A stretch of 64,000 nt of DNA from Sinohyriopsis cumingii (taxonomy: Eukaryota; Mollusca; Bivalvia; Unionida; Unionidae). The notes under the pieces are model-generated. The model did no database searches and was not told the origin of the DNA. It saw nothing but the letters and a program-made list of their open reading frames with translations. A program made the position numbers and the translations under genes. Positions 1 to 13,020 of this stretch are shown here, piece by piece. The first letter of the stretch is position 1. Every line of letters begins with the position of its first letter. Location: contig CM068824.1 of the NCBI GenBank assembly GCA_028554795.2, positions 164,542,130-164,606,129 of the forward strand, given 5' to 3'.

Positions 1-290
1 CTAGCCTATTTTGGGGCATAGATCTCAAGTCATATTTCCTAGCTTGTTTTGGGGCATAGATCTCTAAGGATATTTCTTAGCCTGTTTTGGTGCTTATATC
101 TCAAGACATATTTCCTAGCCTGTTTTAGGGCATAGATCTCAATGCATATTTCCTGTCCTGTTTTGGTGCATAGATCTCTAGACATACTTCCTAGCCTGTT
201 TTGGGGCATAGATCTCAAGACATATTTCCTAGCCTGTTTTGGGGCATAGATCTCTAGGCGTATTTCCCAGCCTGTTTATGGGGCAGAAGT
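1..290. repeat. 38-bp tandem repeat, about 7.5 copies
   Basis: Seven to eight imperfect head-to-tail copies of a 38-bp unit containing GGGGCATAGATCTC. The array starts outside the window and decays near 290. There is no coding signal. Confidence 0.9.
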
Positions 291-610
291 TCAGCCTGAT
301 TACCAGTACCATCAATGGTCCACTTTTAGCAATTTGTATCTAAAACTTTCCCAGTCATTACTTTTCAGAAAGTCATTTTCTGACATTTGGCAAGAAATGG
401 TCATAATGAGTGTTTCCCGGGGTCAGAGCTGTCAAAGTTAGCATGTTGAATTATGTAACTGTTAAAAGAATCTTTTAGTTGTAAATACTGTGATTTCCAA
501 ATTTCACAGTTTGACATTTTTAAACTTAAATTTCCCATATCTAATTAACCCCAGGCCCCATTTCAAACATAAAAAACATCCCTGAAACATATTTACCATT
601 GCATAATGCA

Positions 611-933
611 CTGGACCGCTCCGGTGGCCTAATGGTTAGAGTTTCCGCCTTGGATACAGGAGGTCGTGGGTTCGATCCCAGGTCGAGTCATACCAAAGAC
701 TTACAAAAATGGTACTAACAGCTGCCTCTCTTGGTGGTCATCATTAAGAGTTTAGTGTTAGGACTGGTCGGCCTGGTGTCAGGATAATGTGACTGGGTGG
801 GACATCATGCTACATTACTGTGACATGATGTCCCAGTGCTAGACATCACTATAAACTGCCACACTGCAGACATCATAGCGATATGACTGAAAAATTGTTA
901 AAGCTACGTTAAAAAATCCAAATCGCATCGCTC
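611..933 (+). mobile_element. tRNA-derived SINE (family 1), full copy with TSD
   Basis: The 5' head is tRNA-like: an A-box-like stretch (TGGCCTAATGGTTAGAG) and a B-box (GGGTTCGATCCC) of an internal RNA polymerase III promoter. A non-tRNA body of about 230 bp follows. The direct repeat GCATAATGCA at 601-610 and 934-943 is a clear target-site duplication. A diverged antisense copy with the same body lies at about 33219-33529. SINEs of this kind are moved in trans by LINE proteins. Confidence 0.88.
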
Positions 934-1039
934 GCATAATGCATTGATATGTCAGTATTTGTGCCAATGATTTCAGACTTCAGTAGTAGAATCATTATTG
1001 TAAATTTCGTGTCGTATTATTTTTGCCATTCACTTCTAG

Positions 1040-1179
1040 GTTTGGTGACTCTTAATGAAATGAAAGCCAAGCAAGAGGATGTTATAAAAGCAAGAGAGAA
1101 ACAGTTGGCAAAGAAGGAAACAGAAGCAAGACTCATTGAAAAACAGAAGGAAGACAAGAAGCAGAGTGATAGAATGAAG
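1040..1179 (+). CDS. FAM50: FAM50 (XAP5) protein, internal exon A
   Basis: Internal exon of the FAM50/XAP5 gene, a conserved nuclear protein linked to spliceosome function. An acceptor AG at 1038-1039 precedes the exon. The exon completes a split Gly codon and reads GLVTLNEMKAKQE, then a Lys/Glu-rich coiled-coil stretch, as in animal FAM50. It ends in phase 0 at AAG, and the donor gttcca is weak but in the expected place. The next in-frame protein piece is at 6640. The N-terminal exons were looked for in 1-1039 and not found, so the gene is cut by the window edge. The family assignment rests on recalled conserved blocks that continue through the next three exons. Confidence 0.9.
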
Positions 1180-1239
1180 GTTCCATATTGATAATTGTGG
1201 TGATTCACATAAACCTACTTTTGTTTCATATGTTATGTT

Positions 1240-1490
1240 ATGGTTCTGATCTAAATAACAGAATAGAGCAAAAACTACAAGTTTTGTAAAATTCAACAAA
1301 TAAATTAGTTTCATTAAATATAAAGTCAGAATTTAAAAATAAACTTACAATATTTTTTATTAAATTGCAGATAGTCCTTAAAGTTCCATCACAAGTTCCA
1401 ATATGGAATGTGTTGATGTGCCAGTGGCCTGGATTGTGGTGATGTGCTAAGAGTCTTTTGATATGTCCAAGAATATTATTTTTGAGCATT
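1240..1490 (-). repeat. LTR-like fragment, antisense
   Basis: This intronic stretch resembles, in reverse, the 3' part of the LTR-like repeats at 25.1-25.8 and 29.8-30.45 kb. It also matches another antisense fragment near 14865-15185. Shared blocks include a run of ATTCAACAAATAAATT type, the reverse of the AAATAAATTATTTGTTGAAT block. No protein is encoded. Confidence 0.6.
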
Positions 1491-1983
1491 TAGTATTTCC
1501 AATGAATAATAATGAAAAACTGAACAAATCAATAAGACTGATTCTGCTTCAAGATGTTAAGTAAACAACATTATGAAAAAAGCTGACACAGTAAATGAGC
1601 CAGGATGTAGGTGAGCCTTCTCTGTAAAACATTCAAAGTTGTCAACCAGTTTATTAATTTCCAAGTGGAAATCTGATGTCCTAGACCCATACCCAAATAA
1701 ACGTTTTCTTCATTGGTAATGATCTGAATACTGAACCCAGATTCGTAGATAACTATTAGCTATGTATTCTGTTGTTTACAAAATAAATATCCTGTTCAGG
1801 TACACAGTGAACTTGATTTTCAACAAGGTTGGGTACAAAATACAAATGCATGGAACATATAATCATTAAGAAAAGCCAGCAAATAATACAAATTAAATAA
1901 ACATTACACATGTTGTCTAAATTGTTTAATTATGAACTGTACTGTCAACCATAAAATTGTAATGAACCTGAATTTGTTACTGA

Positions 1984-2192
1984 ATGCTCCTGTGGCCTAG
2001 TAGTTAGAGCATCTGGGTTCGAGTCTCAGATTCGGCTAATGTGGGTATGTGAGAAAGCTTGCCAGTAGCTTCTCGTGGGTTGGTGGTTCATTCCACGGAT
2101 TTAATGGGTTCTTCCTCCACCATTAATACTGGCTGCCATGTATAGCCTATCGTGTGCTAAAAAATGGCATTAAACAACACAGCAACAACAAC
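1984..2192 (+). mobile_element. tRNA-derived SINE (family 2), sense copy
   Basis: The head GTGGCCTAGTAGTTAGAGC and a GGGTTCGAGTCTC B-box mark a tRNA origin. The body contains GAGAAAGCTTGCCAGTAGCTTC and ends in a short AACA-rich tail (CAGCAACAACAACA). Antisense relatives lie at 20703-20896, 22690-22830, 24685-24933 and 56232-56438, so this is a multi-copy family distinct from the SINE at 611-933. Confidence 0.8.
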
Positions 2193-2331
2193 AGTCCAGT
2201 TAGAAGTGATGATTTTTTAAAACAGTTTTACAGTCTTCAGAGGAATTCTTTGGAAATTATTGCAGTGATGAAAAGAGTGAGAAAGTACTTGTAAACACGA
2301 GTGAGAAAGCACTTGTAAACCTGAAATACAC

Positions 2332-3241
2332 TGTTATATATATATTTAAATTAATTTATTGTCTGTTAGTTTTAAAATATTTTTTTATTCCATTACATGT
2401 TATTGTAATGTAATATTGTTTACTGGACTTGATTTTTGTTTTGAATTGAGTTCAGTTCTATTTGACTTGATTGATTTTTTATATTTATTTCATTGATGTA
2501 AATACCTAATAATAGAAACATTATATCTAATAGCTGACCTTAAAATCAGTGATAGTTTTGGTAAACAACTTTGAATATTTTTTTTTTACATTCTTTCTCA
2601 GAGTAAGAATCATTAAGTTGAGTCAAGGTCATACCTGGACTACGTGACGTGAGGCATGTGTTAATTCGTAAACAAACTTTTTTTCCAGAAGGATGAACTC
2701 TTGACCTCCAGCCAGGAATCTGTTTTGCGTTTTAGTTAATCTTATAACTGATTTTATGATAAGAATTCTATCAGTTGTGCCTTAAGACTTGAGACATCAA
2801 GTTTTATGTTGTGTCCATTTTGGGGCTGAATTTTTATTTTCTTCAAATTATTGAATTCAAGTGATTGTTTTTGCTGGAAATACAAAAGTGTTCTAAATTA
2901 ATTCTTGGACAAAGACATTTACCGAAATTTATACGGAATTAAAAAACTGGAATAATATTTTCTGTGATTCAACAAGAGACTGTTGCCACATCAGTACAAT
3001 GCTGACTATTGCATACGTCATTGCTTTCCAACTTGGATTTTCAATGGGATTTGAACTGTGATTCACTTTGCATTGATAGTACTTGTATTTTTTAATTCTT
3101 AGAATACAATTTGGATTTGATTTGCAATACCATATATTCTTTTTTTCTTATTTTGTTTACTTTGTAGTCTAGGGAAATAAATTATTTGTTAAATTTTACA
3201 TAGCTTGTTGTCGTCACTTTTTTATTTTACTTATTTTAACA
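2332..3241 (+). mobile_element. solo-LTR-like repeat, copy 1
   Basis: About 900 bp that begins TGTTATATA and ends TTTTAACA, similar end to end to 26029-26946. It contains a late GGGAAATAAATTATTTGTTA block that looks like a polyadenylation region. TG...CA ends and the size suit a solo LTR. No internal retroviral genes adjoin it, and I see no convincing target duplication. Confidence 0.55.
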
Positions 3242-5168
3242 CATCAACCTCTGGAGGTTTTTGTCGTTTTCATCTGAAATTCGAGTAGGAAACACATTTT
3301 GAAAGCTATTTCTGAATACATCCGAAAACACCAACTTCCAGGTGATCATCCAATAAAATAGTGCCTAGTTGTGTTAGAAACATCGTTTTTCATTGGCTAT
3401 TTGGCTGCGCATGAGCAGAAGGGTAAAATGTGGGGGTTTTTTTTGTTTTTGTTTTGTTTTGTTTTTTTCTGCTTAACGGACCCCTTATTTTTGTATCAAG
3501 ACCACTCTTTATTCCAAATGCCCATCTTATCCTACTTTTTGCAAAGGTTCATCTGACTGTTTGCAGTTCACACCGATTTGCCTTAGATCTGAGATCAAAA
3601 AGTCTAAAATCCAGACACAAAATCGCATTCCGACCATGGGCAAATTTTGGGTAGAAAAAAATCAGGTCCAAAAAATGAGATTTTTCCCTCTGTATGTTGT
3701 AGTGCAACTAGAAATTCCAGATTATTTGGTATCATTGTAGAGCTACATCTGTCTACCTTTCTATAATACCATCCACTTTAGTATATCTTACAGGACCTTG
3801 ACGCTACAGAGCTCGGCAGTAGGCTACTACCTCCTGCCACTTAAACTCGTCACCAGGGGTTAATGTGTTAAGACAGGATAGACTCATAACAACACACATG
3901 TCTTAATAAAACATTTTGCTATATTACTGTATAACAGACTCATTAAGATGTTTTCTTGTGAACAATGCTGCTTAAATCTCCACCACTGTACCCCAATAAA
4001 TCATTGTAATAGTCGACTATAATATTAATGCATTGTAGTGGTAATATACATGGCATGAAGGTTCTTGCCATGTGGTAGTGTTTTAGTGGCTGCTAGACGC
4101 TTATGATTCCAAATATTGATTTCAAGTCAAAACACACTGAAGTCAAAACATGCCTTGACTAAAATGTAATCCATTCAAAACATACCTGAGCTGAAATGTA
4201 CCAAAGTTAAAATGTACTTTTGATTGCCCCAAAAATACTCAAGTTAAAGCATAATGAAGTTAAAACATATTCATGAAGGAAACAGTCTACCCAAGTCAAA
4301 ACATTACCATACCAAAATGTTCCCATTTACAGTAGTTTAATAAAAATAAAATATAAAATATGTAAACCTTGTATATCATGTGACCAAACAAAGAAAAAGG
4401 AAAAATCATTCTCACAGGCATAAAGAAAAACGTGATAATTTGAATTTGGCCTAATGCTTGAATCATCAGTGAAATAATTATGAGACAAAAGCATGCCTGA
4501 GGTACTACTTGTACAAAAGTTATAATCCAATTTAATCCTGAATCATTTATTTTATGAAATTAAAAATAAATAACATTTTGTCTATCATTTCCTTCTTTCA
4601 TGAGGATAATATTTTTTTGTAACTGTTCATGTATTCTTTATAACAGGCTACAACTATGATCAAAAATAGACCTATTATAATTTTGAACTATATCAGCAGT
4701 CTTTAAAAAAATAATCTTTTTAAGCAAATAGATCACACTCCATTCCTTCATTTTGAATCAGGATGTAATATATAATAATTTCTTTCTGTGTCTTTTTTGT
4801 TAAATACTAAGGAATTTGTACTGTAAAATAATTAGTTACATTAAAATCAATTTATTCCTACAAATGAAAAATTTTAATTAATCAGATTAGTTTTTGGGGA
4901 CAAGTGAACTGGGGAAATATGATTACACACCTGCAATAATCCACCTAAATCCAAATTAACTTGTAGCACTTTTTCTGTTGTCAGTCATTTTGGTAAGTTT
5001 TGAAGATGAGCGATTAATTGTTAATTGTCACAGTAACTGAGCAGTAATTACATGATATTGTTAATATCACAACTTCTTCATCTGCATTGCTCTGAGCTTT
5101 GTGGGAAGGCAGAGATTAAAAAAAAGCACGCTGTTTGCTAATTGTTTTGTGATAGGAACTCTTTCAGG
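3242..5168. other. FAM50 intron, no recognised feature
   Basis: AT-rich intron sequence. It includes a T-rich run near 3435-3475 and several CpG-poor stretches around 4100-4320 with the loose recurring phrase 'caaaacat'. No exon, RNA gene or clear mobile element was seen. Confidence 0.5.
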
Positions 5169-5658
5169 TGTTTGTACAGTAGCCATCAGGTACATGATTT
5201 GTCAGACCATGAATATATAGATTACAACAAATCTGATGTGTTTGTACAGTAGCCGTCAGGTACATGATTTGTCAGACCATGAATATATAGATTACAACAA
5301 ATCTGATGTGTTTGTACAGTAGCTGTCAGGTACATGATTTGTCAGACCATGAATATATAGATTACAACAAATCTGATGTGTTTGTACAGTAGCTGTCAGG
5401 TACATGATTTGTCAGACCATGAATATATAGATTACAACAAATCTGATGTGTTTGTACAATAGCTGTCAGGTACATGATTTGTCAGACCATGAATATATAG
5501 ATTACAACAAATCTGATGTGTTTGTACAATAGCTGTCAGGTACATGATTTGTCAGACCATGAATATATAGATTACAACAAATCTGATGTGTTTGTACAGT
5601 AGCCGTCAGGTACATGATTTGTCAGACCATGAATATATAGATTACAACAAATCAGATG
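5169..5658. repeat. 70-bp tandem repeat, 7 copies
   Basis: Seven nearly identical 70-bp units (GTACATGATTTGTCAGACC core). The copies differ only at a few positions, such as CCATC/CCGTC/CTGTC. High identity implies recent expansion. The array is intronic in FAM50. Confidence 0.95.
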
Positions 5659-5766
5659 AAACTTATCAATTGTCGTGTAGTTCTCCATTACTGAGAGATT
5701 GAACATCATCACAAAATATCACGGAATTTGGTTTCTATGTAACTGATTGGCTGAGATTTTGAAATA

Positions 5767-6214
5767 GACTTCTACAAATGATCATTGAAGTCCATCTAAA
5801 ACTATTCATGCCTATTCACAGCTTATGGAGAACTTCTACAAATGATCAATGAAGTCCATCTAAAACTATTCATGCCTATTCACAGCTTATGGAGAACTTC
5901 TACAAATGATCAGTGAAGTCCATCTAAAACTATTCATGCCTATTCACAGCTTATGGAGAACTTCTACTAATGATCAGTGAAGTCCATCTAAAACTATTCA
6001 TGCCTATTCACAGCTTATGGAGAACTTCTACAAATGATCAGTGAAGTCCATCTAAAACTATTCATGCCTATTCACAGCTTATGGAGAACTTCTACAGATG
6101 ATCAATGAAGTCCATCTAAAACTATTCATGCCTATTCACAGCTTATGGAGAACTTCTACAAATGATCAGTGAAGTCCATCTAAAACTATTCATGCCTATT
6201 CACAGCTTATGGAG
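5767..6214. repeat. 64-bp tandem repeat, 7 copies
   Basis: Seven 64-bp units with the core CTTCTACAAATGATCAGTGA and almost no variation. It starts about 110 bp after the 70-bp array but shares no sequence with it. Confidence 0.95.
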
Positions 6215-6639
6215 AAGTAGTATCTACTAATACATGTTACTGGGAATGTACAAAACTAAAGAAGGAAATGTCTGTACCTCAGTGTGGGTATATTTTAATG
6301 GGTACCTTTTGACTTGATTATCTTATATCTTATTTACTTCTTGATCTGTTACTCTAGATGTTGATATAAGATTTATATAGTATTTGTAGCTATGATAAAA
6401 AAAATGTTTGCATAATTATTTCAATATGTTTTTCAAAAATTCCTTTGTAAGTCACCAGATGACAAGTTAGGAAGTTAGGGTATAGATTGATTGTTTCACA
6501 TCCTAACATGCACATACAATAACATGTTTGCAGAGTGAAGTCCAGGAGTCTAAGCTTATAGCAAAAATGTAACTTTTGTTGGCTACATGTAAGGTTTAGG
6601 TGCAGACATGAACATGATGTTTTATTTTGCACTTTTTAG

Positions 6640-6763
6640 ATCGCAAATCTGACATTTACTTTGGATGAAGAAGAGGAGGAGGATAATGAGGAGCAAGAGG
6701 AGTGTGAAAAGAAACAAGCAAATGAAAGGGTAGATGTAGTCCAAGGAAAGAAGAAAAGATTAG
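6640..6763 (+). CDS. FAM50: FAM50 (XAP5) protein, internal exon B
   Basis: An acceptor AG at 6638-6639 is followed in phase 0 by LTFTLDEEEEEDNEE, the acidic block typical of FAM50 after the coiled coil. A Lys-rich nuclear-localisation-like stretch (GKKKR) follows. The exon ends one base into a Gly codon before the donor GTATTT. The phase matches the next exon at 13979. Confidence 0.9.
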
Positions 6764-7280
6764 GTATTTTTTATCAGACAGACTTAATATTTGAATTGCT
6801 ATGTTATATGAGGGTTAAGAAATGTGTGTATGTTTTGCACTGCAAATCTATTAATCAAACAGCTCTTTTTAAGTTTTTTAATGCATTTCTCAGTAGCATA
6901 GTTATGCAAGATGGTGTTCCCACAATTCTAGTTATGACAATAAAATTTCTTTATCAGAGAAACTTGAACTTACTGAAAAAACAACACTCCCCTGCCCTAT
7001 TCAATCTCCTTCTGTCTCTATTTGTACTGCTCTTCATTCTTTTATTTAAGATTGTAGATTTAATATTTAATAAAAATCAGTTATGTGAATTTTCATTTCC
7101 CTTGTTATTTAGGAAGATAAACAAAAGCATAAGTGTTTTGTTTTCATACATAAACATGAAAAGGTGTTATCAAACTGCCTGAAAGAAATGTTGTGCCCAC
7201 CAATGAAGTACTGCATTTTTATTTTAAAGTCCTTGAAAGACACTGGTATTTTATTAGTACTTATCTCTTTGCTTTGCCCA

Positions 7281-9558
7281 GTCTGTAAATCCCTCCACAT
7301 TATGAAAGTCTGCAAATCCCTCCACATTATGAATGTCTGTAAATCCCTCCATGTTATGGAAGTCTGTAAATCCCTCCACATTATGAAAGCCTATAAATCC
7401 CTTCACATTAAGAAAGTCTGTAAATCCCTCCACGTTGTGAAAGTCTGTAAATCCCTCCACATTATGAAAGTCTGTAAATCTCTCCACATTATGAAAACCA
7501 TAAATCCCTCCACATTATGAAAACCATAAATCCCTCCACATTATGAAAGTCTGTAAATCCCTCCACAATATGAAAGCCTGTAAATCTCTCCAAAATATGA
7601 AAGTCTGTAAATCTCTCCACATTATGAAAATCTGTAAATCCCTCCACATTATGAAAGTCTGTAAATCCCTCCACATTATGAAAGCCTATAAATCCCTCCA
7701 CATTATGAAAGTCTGTAAATCTCTCCACATTATGAAAATCATAAATCCCTCCATGTTATGAAAGCCTGTAAATCTCTCCACATTATGAAAATCTGTAAAT
7801 CCCTCCACATTATGAAAGTCTGTGAATCCCTCCACATTATGAAAGCTTATAAATCCCTCCACATTATGAAAACCATAAATCCCTCCACGTTATGAAAGTC
7901 TGTAAATACCTCCACAATATGAAAGCCTGTAAATCCCTCCACATTATGAAAATCTGTAAATCTCTCCACATTATGAAAATCTGTAAATCCCTCCACATTA
8001 TGAAAGTCTGTAAATCCCTCCAAAATATGAAAGTCTGTAAATCTCTCCACATTATGAAAATCTGTAAATCCCTCCACATTATGAAAGTCTGTAAATCCCT
8101 CCACATTATGAAAGCCTATAAATCCCTCCACATTATGAAAACCATAAATCCCTCCACATTATGAAAACCATAAATCCCTCCACGTTATGAAAGTCTGTAA
8201 ATCCCTCGACAATATGAAAGCCTGTAAATCCCTCCACATTATGAAAATCTGTAAATCCCTCCACATTATGAAAATCATAAATCCCTCCATGTTATGAAAG
8301 CCTGTAAATCTCTCCACATTATGAAAGTCTGTAAATCCCTCCACATTATGAAAGCCTATAAATCCCTCCACATTATGAAAACCATAAATCCCTCCACGTT
8401 ATGAAAGTCTGTAAATACCTCCACAATATGAAAGCCTGTAAATCCCTCCACATTATGAAAATCTTTAAATCCCTCCACATTATGAAAATCATAAATCCCT
8501 CCATGTTATGAAAGCCTGTAAATCTCTCCACATTATGAAAATCTGTAAATCCCTCCACATTATGAAAGTCTGTAAATCCCTCCACATTATGAAAGCCTAT
8601 AAATCCCTCCACATTATGAAAACCATAAATCCCTCCACGTTATGAAAGTCTGTAAATCCCTCCACAATATGAAAGCCTGTAAATCCCTCCACATTATGAA
8701 AATCTTTAAATCCCTCCACATTATGAAAATCATAAATCCCTCCATGTTATGAAAGCCTGTGAATCTCTCCACATTATGAAAATCTGTAAATCCCTCCACA
8801 TTATGAAAGTCTGTAAATCCCTCCACATTATGAAAATCTGTAAATCCCTCCACATTATGAGAGTCTGTAAATCCCTCCAAAATATGAAAGTCTGTAAATC
8901 TCTCCACATTATGAAAATCTGTAAATCCCTCCACATTATGAGAGTCTGTAAATCCCTCCACATTATGAAAGCCTATAAATCCCTCCACATTATGAAAACC
9001 ATAAATCCCTCCACATTATGAAAACCATAAATCCCTCCACGTTATGAAAGTCTGTAAATCCCTCCACAATATGAAAGCCTGTAAATCCCTCCACATTATG
9101 AAAATCTGTAAATCCCTCCACATTATGAAAGTCTGTAAATCCCTCCACGTTATGAAAGTCTGTAAATCCCTCCACAATATGAAAGCCTGTAAATCCCTCC
9201 ACATTATGAAAGTCTGTAAATCTCTCCACATTATGAAAATCTGTAAATCCCTCCACATTATGAAAGTCTGTAAATCTCTCCATATTATGAAAATCTGTAA
9301 ATCCCTCTACATTATGAAGCCTGTAAATCCCTCCACATTATGAAAATCTGTAAATCCCTCCACATTATGAAAGTCTGTAAATCTCTCCACATTATGAAAA
9401 TCTGTAAATCCCTCCACATTATGAAAATCTGTAAATCCCTCCACATTATGAAAATCTGTAAATCCCTTCATGTTATGAAAGTCTGTAAATCTCTCCACAT
9501 TATGAAAATCTGTAAATCCCTCCGCATTATGAAAATCTGTAAATCCCTCCACATTATG
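7281..9558. repeat. 27-bp minisatellite, about 84 units, with higher-order structure
   Basis: An unbroken array of a 27-bp unit (CCCTCCACATTATGAAAG plus TCTGTAAAT), with 26-bp variants carrying ACCATAAAT. The period is a multiple of three, so long ORFs appear on both strands; they are artefacts. The 26-bp variants recur at irregular intervals of about 210-375 bp (near 7496, 7868, 8147, 8380, 8622, 8997), which marks higher-order repeats. Confidence 0.97.
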
Positions 9559-9773
9559 TAGATTATCAGCTTAATTTTATTAAAAGCCAGAAACTTTTTT
9601 GTGTACAAAGCAAATCATGTGACCAGTGAATGGGGAACAGCGCTATTATTTTTCCCATATCTCAGTGATTACTTATAATTAGCACTTATGTGAATAATAA
9701 TAAACTGTCCTTTGTTTACTCTGACTTAGTAATGCATAATTCATTGCTGTTTAAATACATCAAGCATACCTAT

Positions 9774-10520
9774 GAGATTGTTTCACAGTTAGCTAAGCTA
9801 GGGAATTAACAGTTTATAAAATACAGATGAGATCGTTTCAGTTAAGCTAAGCTAGGGGATTAACAGTTTATAAAATACAGATGAGATCGTTTCAGTTAAG
9901 CTAAACTAGGGGATTAACAGTTTATAAAATACAGATGAGATCGTTTCACTTAAGCTAAGCTACGGATTAACAGTTTATAAAATACAGATGAGATTGTTTC
10001 AGTTAAGCTAAGCTAGTGGATTAACAGTTTATAAAATACAGATGAGATCGTTTCACTTAAGCTAAGCTACGGATTAACAGTTTATAAAATACAGATGAGA
10101 TTGTTTCAGTTAAGCTAAGCTAGTGGATTAACAGTTTATAAAATGCAGATGAGATCGTTTCAGTTAAGCTAAGCTAGTGGATTAACAGTTTATAAAATAC
10201 AGATGAGATCATTTCAGTTAAGCTAAGCTAGTGGTTTAACAGTTTATAAAATACAGATGAGATCATTTCAGTTAAGCTAAACTAGGGGATTAACAGTTTA
10301 TAAAATACAGATGAGATCATTTCATTTAAGCTAAACTAGGGAATTAACAGTTCATAAAATACAGATGAGATCTTTTCAGTTAAGCTAAGCTAGGGGATTA
10401 ACAGTTTACAAAATACAGATGAGATCGTTTCAGTTAAGCTAAGCTAGGGGATTAACAGTTTATAAAATACAGATGAGATCATTTCAGTTAAGCTAAGCTA
10501 GGGGATTAACAGTTTATAAA
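9774..10520. repeat. 53/54-bp tandem repeat, about 14 copies
   Basis: Unit of 54 bp (ACAGATGAGATCGTTTCAGT ... TTAACAGTTTATAAAAT), with a 53-bp variant carrying CTACGGATT. Variants alternate in a local pattern around 9960-10080. The array is intronic. Confidence 0.95.
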
Positions 10521-11869
10521 AGCCCCCAGTACAATGTTTTTTCACCCTCAAGGAACTGAGTTAAGTACATGATATTTAAATCCATTTAATTCAGAGAGTT
10601 GGTAGCCACTGATTGTATTGATTATTGTATTGTATAATTGTGACTCATCCACAGTGCATGAGCTAATATTGAAACTTGAAGCTACTGCTTTTACTGATTG
10701 ATATTAATAAAATATTGATGCCTCTTTTACCTCATTTCTGTTTTAAACTTTTGAAACACTGAGATTTCTGCAGTGTTCAGAAAACAAACTTTCTCTAAGC
10801 CCAAAGGGGTACATATCTGTACGTACAAATCACATTGAAATGCAGACTTATTCCATCCTGAAATCATAGTCAGAAATTACAAGCGCAAACTTGTATGTCA
10901 CAATATTCAGAGTTTGACACCTGAACATGCAGAAAATTTGAAACTGTTGGAAACCTTGTTTGTTGTGAACCTCATTGCAGCAGAAATTCATTGACTTATT
11001 TGACAAGTTTAAGGGACCGACCATTTAATAGTTCTGGATGGGGTGGATGTGTCCAAATAATAGTAAGAAATATGACTTTGTTGGGCAAGTGGATTTTAAG
11101 CTGGGGTAATTGATTTTTTTAAATAAAGTAACTGGGCATTTGTCTGAAATATTCTTAGAGCACTGGAGCTATTTATGGACAATCATTGACATCAGGACTT
11201 GAAGGAAAATGTTGCTTTATGTGAAATATTTTGAGGTAAATAAACACACAACTTAGTTTAATATCAATTTTGTTTTATTTTTTCGTATTTAAAGTACAGC
11301 AAGTTTTAGCATTGTGGCAGATAATAGTAAACAAGAGGCCCCTTTCTGTTACATAGAAATGGAGTCCAGGCTAATGGAATTTGAATTGGAACTTGTGATT
11401 TTTTAAAAACAACTTGCCCTGGGCCTTGAAATTATTTTCTTTGACCACTGAAAATGTAAGTTATATTGTTTGTAGTTTGCATATTGGTCTCTTTTGCTTT
11501 GGTATTTACATTTCTCTTTGCAGCTTTTCTCAATAAGCCACTTGTTAAAAGCAAATGAACAGCTGGCAAACTAGTTTTATTCAGTGTAAAATCTGTTGAA
11601 AATCTGTTGTTTACCATCACTTTTTAGTATGTTTATAAAGGATCATTTCTTTCTATGTTTTCTATGACCACCAATTTTCCCAGATGTAAGGGTATAATCT
11701 AATTTGTTAGGGCTTCACCTGTAAAAGCATTAATAGTCCATATCATGATGTTGTTTAGTCCATTCTGGATATGAGATATGCTGTCAGTTTAAAAGTGGCT
11801 GAGTTTACATAGCTTTTGTAAGTTTTGAGATAATTTGGACGTAATTTTATCTTCTCATTATCTCAGCTT

Positions 11870-12080
11870 CTTTTTCAAGCATGTTCATTGATCACATTAA
11901 CATTAGGAAGGCGAGTCTACATTTTCCCAAATCCAGACCTCCTAAAAAGAAAAAAAAATCATCTTTTTCATCTATATCAGGTTATCGAAATGCAGTCTCT
12001 CTTGCTGCCACCAGGTATAGTTAGTTTTAAGCTTTTGCTCTAGTACAGACAATGTCATACTATATACCTCCTGAAAATCC
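11870..12080 (-). repeat. dispersed repeat family R1, antisense fragment
   Basis: Contains TGATCACATTAACATTAGG and CTCTTGCTGCCACCAGG, the reverse complement of blocks in the R1 copies at 12285-12700 and 16225-16615. No protein is encoded. It is probably a non-autonomous element or LTR piece. Confidence 0.5.
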
Positions 12081-12284
12081 TGCTTTACCGCTGTAGTTTT
12101 AATGATTTAACCAGAAATTTATTTTTTTTATTGTGACATAACAAGTCTACTGCAAGTGGTATACATTATTTGTTGATTTTGACCAATTGTTTTTATGAAT
12201 TTGACCTTATTCTCCAACATGGTATTGCTTATGCATGTTGTAATTCATGTTTTTGTACTCACTGCGTGTTGTTCACTTGCTTTC

Positions 12285-12700
12285 TTCCCTCAAAGGATGC
12301 TCAGGGTATATGTTGGATGCTCAGCATTCCCTCCTCCTATTGCCTATTCTCCTAATATTAATGTGGTCAGGGAACATATTGCAAAGAGAAAGCAAATTTT
12401 TAAGTAAATTATGTTTTCTCCAAAGATATGCTTACTGGATAACATTACTTGAAAACCCTCCCAACCTCCTTGCTATGTAAGCATCCTTGCTGAGATATTA
12501 CTCAGCTTGAAACTAGAGACACCTGGCAACAGCAAGAGGAGGTAATGAGCAAGAGTTACAGCCCATTGTCTATATAATATACACAGAAAAGGTGATTGTT
12601 GTCATTTTAAGAGGGCTGGATTCAGGAGGTGGTAAACATATATTCCTAACATTAACATGAACATGTAAGTATTCTCGGAGAAGCATAATTTACTTAAACA
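12285..12700 (+). repeat. dispersed repeat family R1, sense copy
   Basis: Shares ordered blocks with 16225-16615: CTTCCCTCAAAGG, then CATTCCCTC, a run ending GTCAGGGAA, GCAAGAGTTA, ATTCCTAACATTAA and GTAAGTATTCT. The copies have diverged. There is no ORF of interest; the overlapping short ORFs here follow the repeat. Confidence 0.65.
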
Positions 12701-13020
12701 TTTGCCATCTTGATAAAAGTTTGAGTTTATTTAATGAATCATTAATAGTTGTCATGCCAGTGTGGAAACCAGCAGATTCCCAATTTAGACATTGATAGCA
12801 CTGTAAATTGTTTCCTTGTGTTATCACCATATTCTGGGTCCATCTTCATTTATTTATTCTATAGTGTGACATAATTTTGTGTTATTTTGTTTTCAGCGAT
12901 TAAGTACAAGCTTTATTGCAAATTTTAATTGGTATATGAATGTATTGGCTGTAGACTAAGGTCTGATTTAGTAACATCACAACTGTGTCCCTTATTGGGA
13001 CTTTGTAGACTATGCTGTAT

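Noticed and set aside
611..700. Functional tRNA gene
   Set aside because: A- and B-boxes are present but the sequence continues into a SINE body with target duplications, and no full cloverleaf was convincing.
6764..7182. Extension of the FAM50 ORF past 6763
   Set aside because: A donor GTATTT lies at 6764, and the following residues are AT-rich intron translation; the next conserved FAM50 block is at 13979.
7281..9558. CRISPR-like appearance of regular short repeats
   Set aside because: Units are directly adjacent with no unique spacers, and the DNA is from an animal.
7109..9561. Many overlapping ORFs of 70-125 residues on both strands
   Set aside because: They are translations of the 27-bp repeat; open frames on both strands follow from a period divisible by three.
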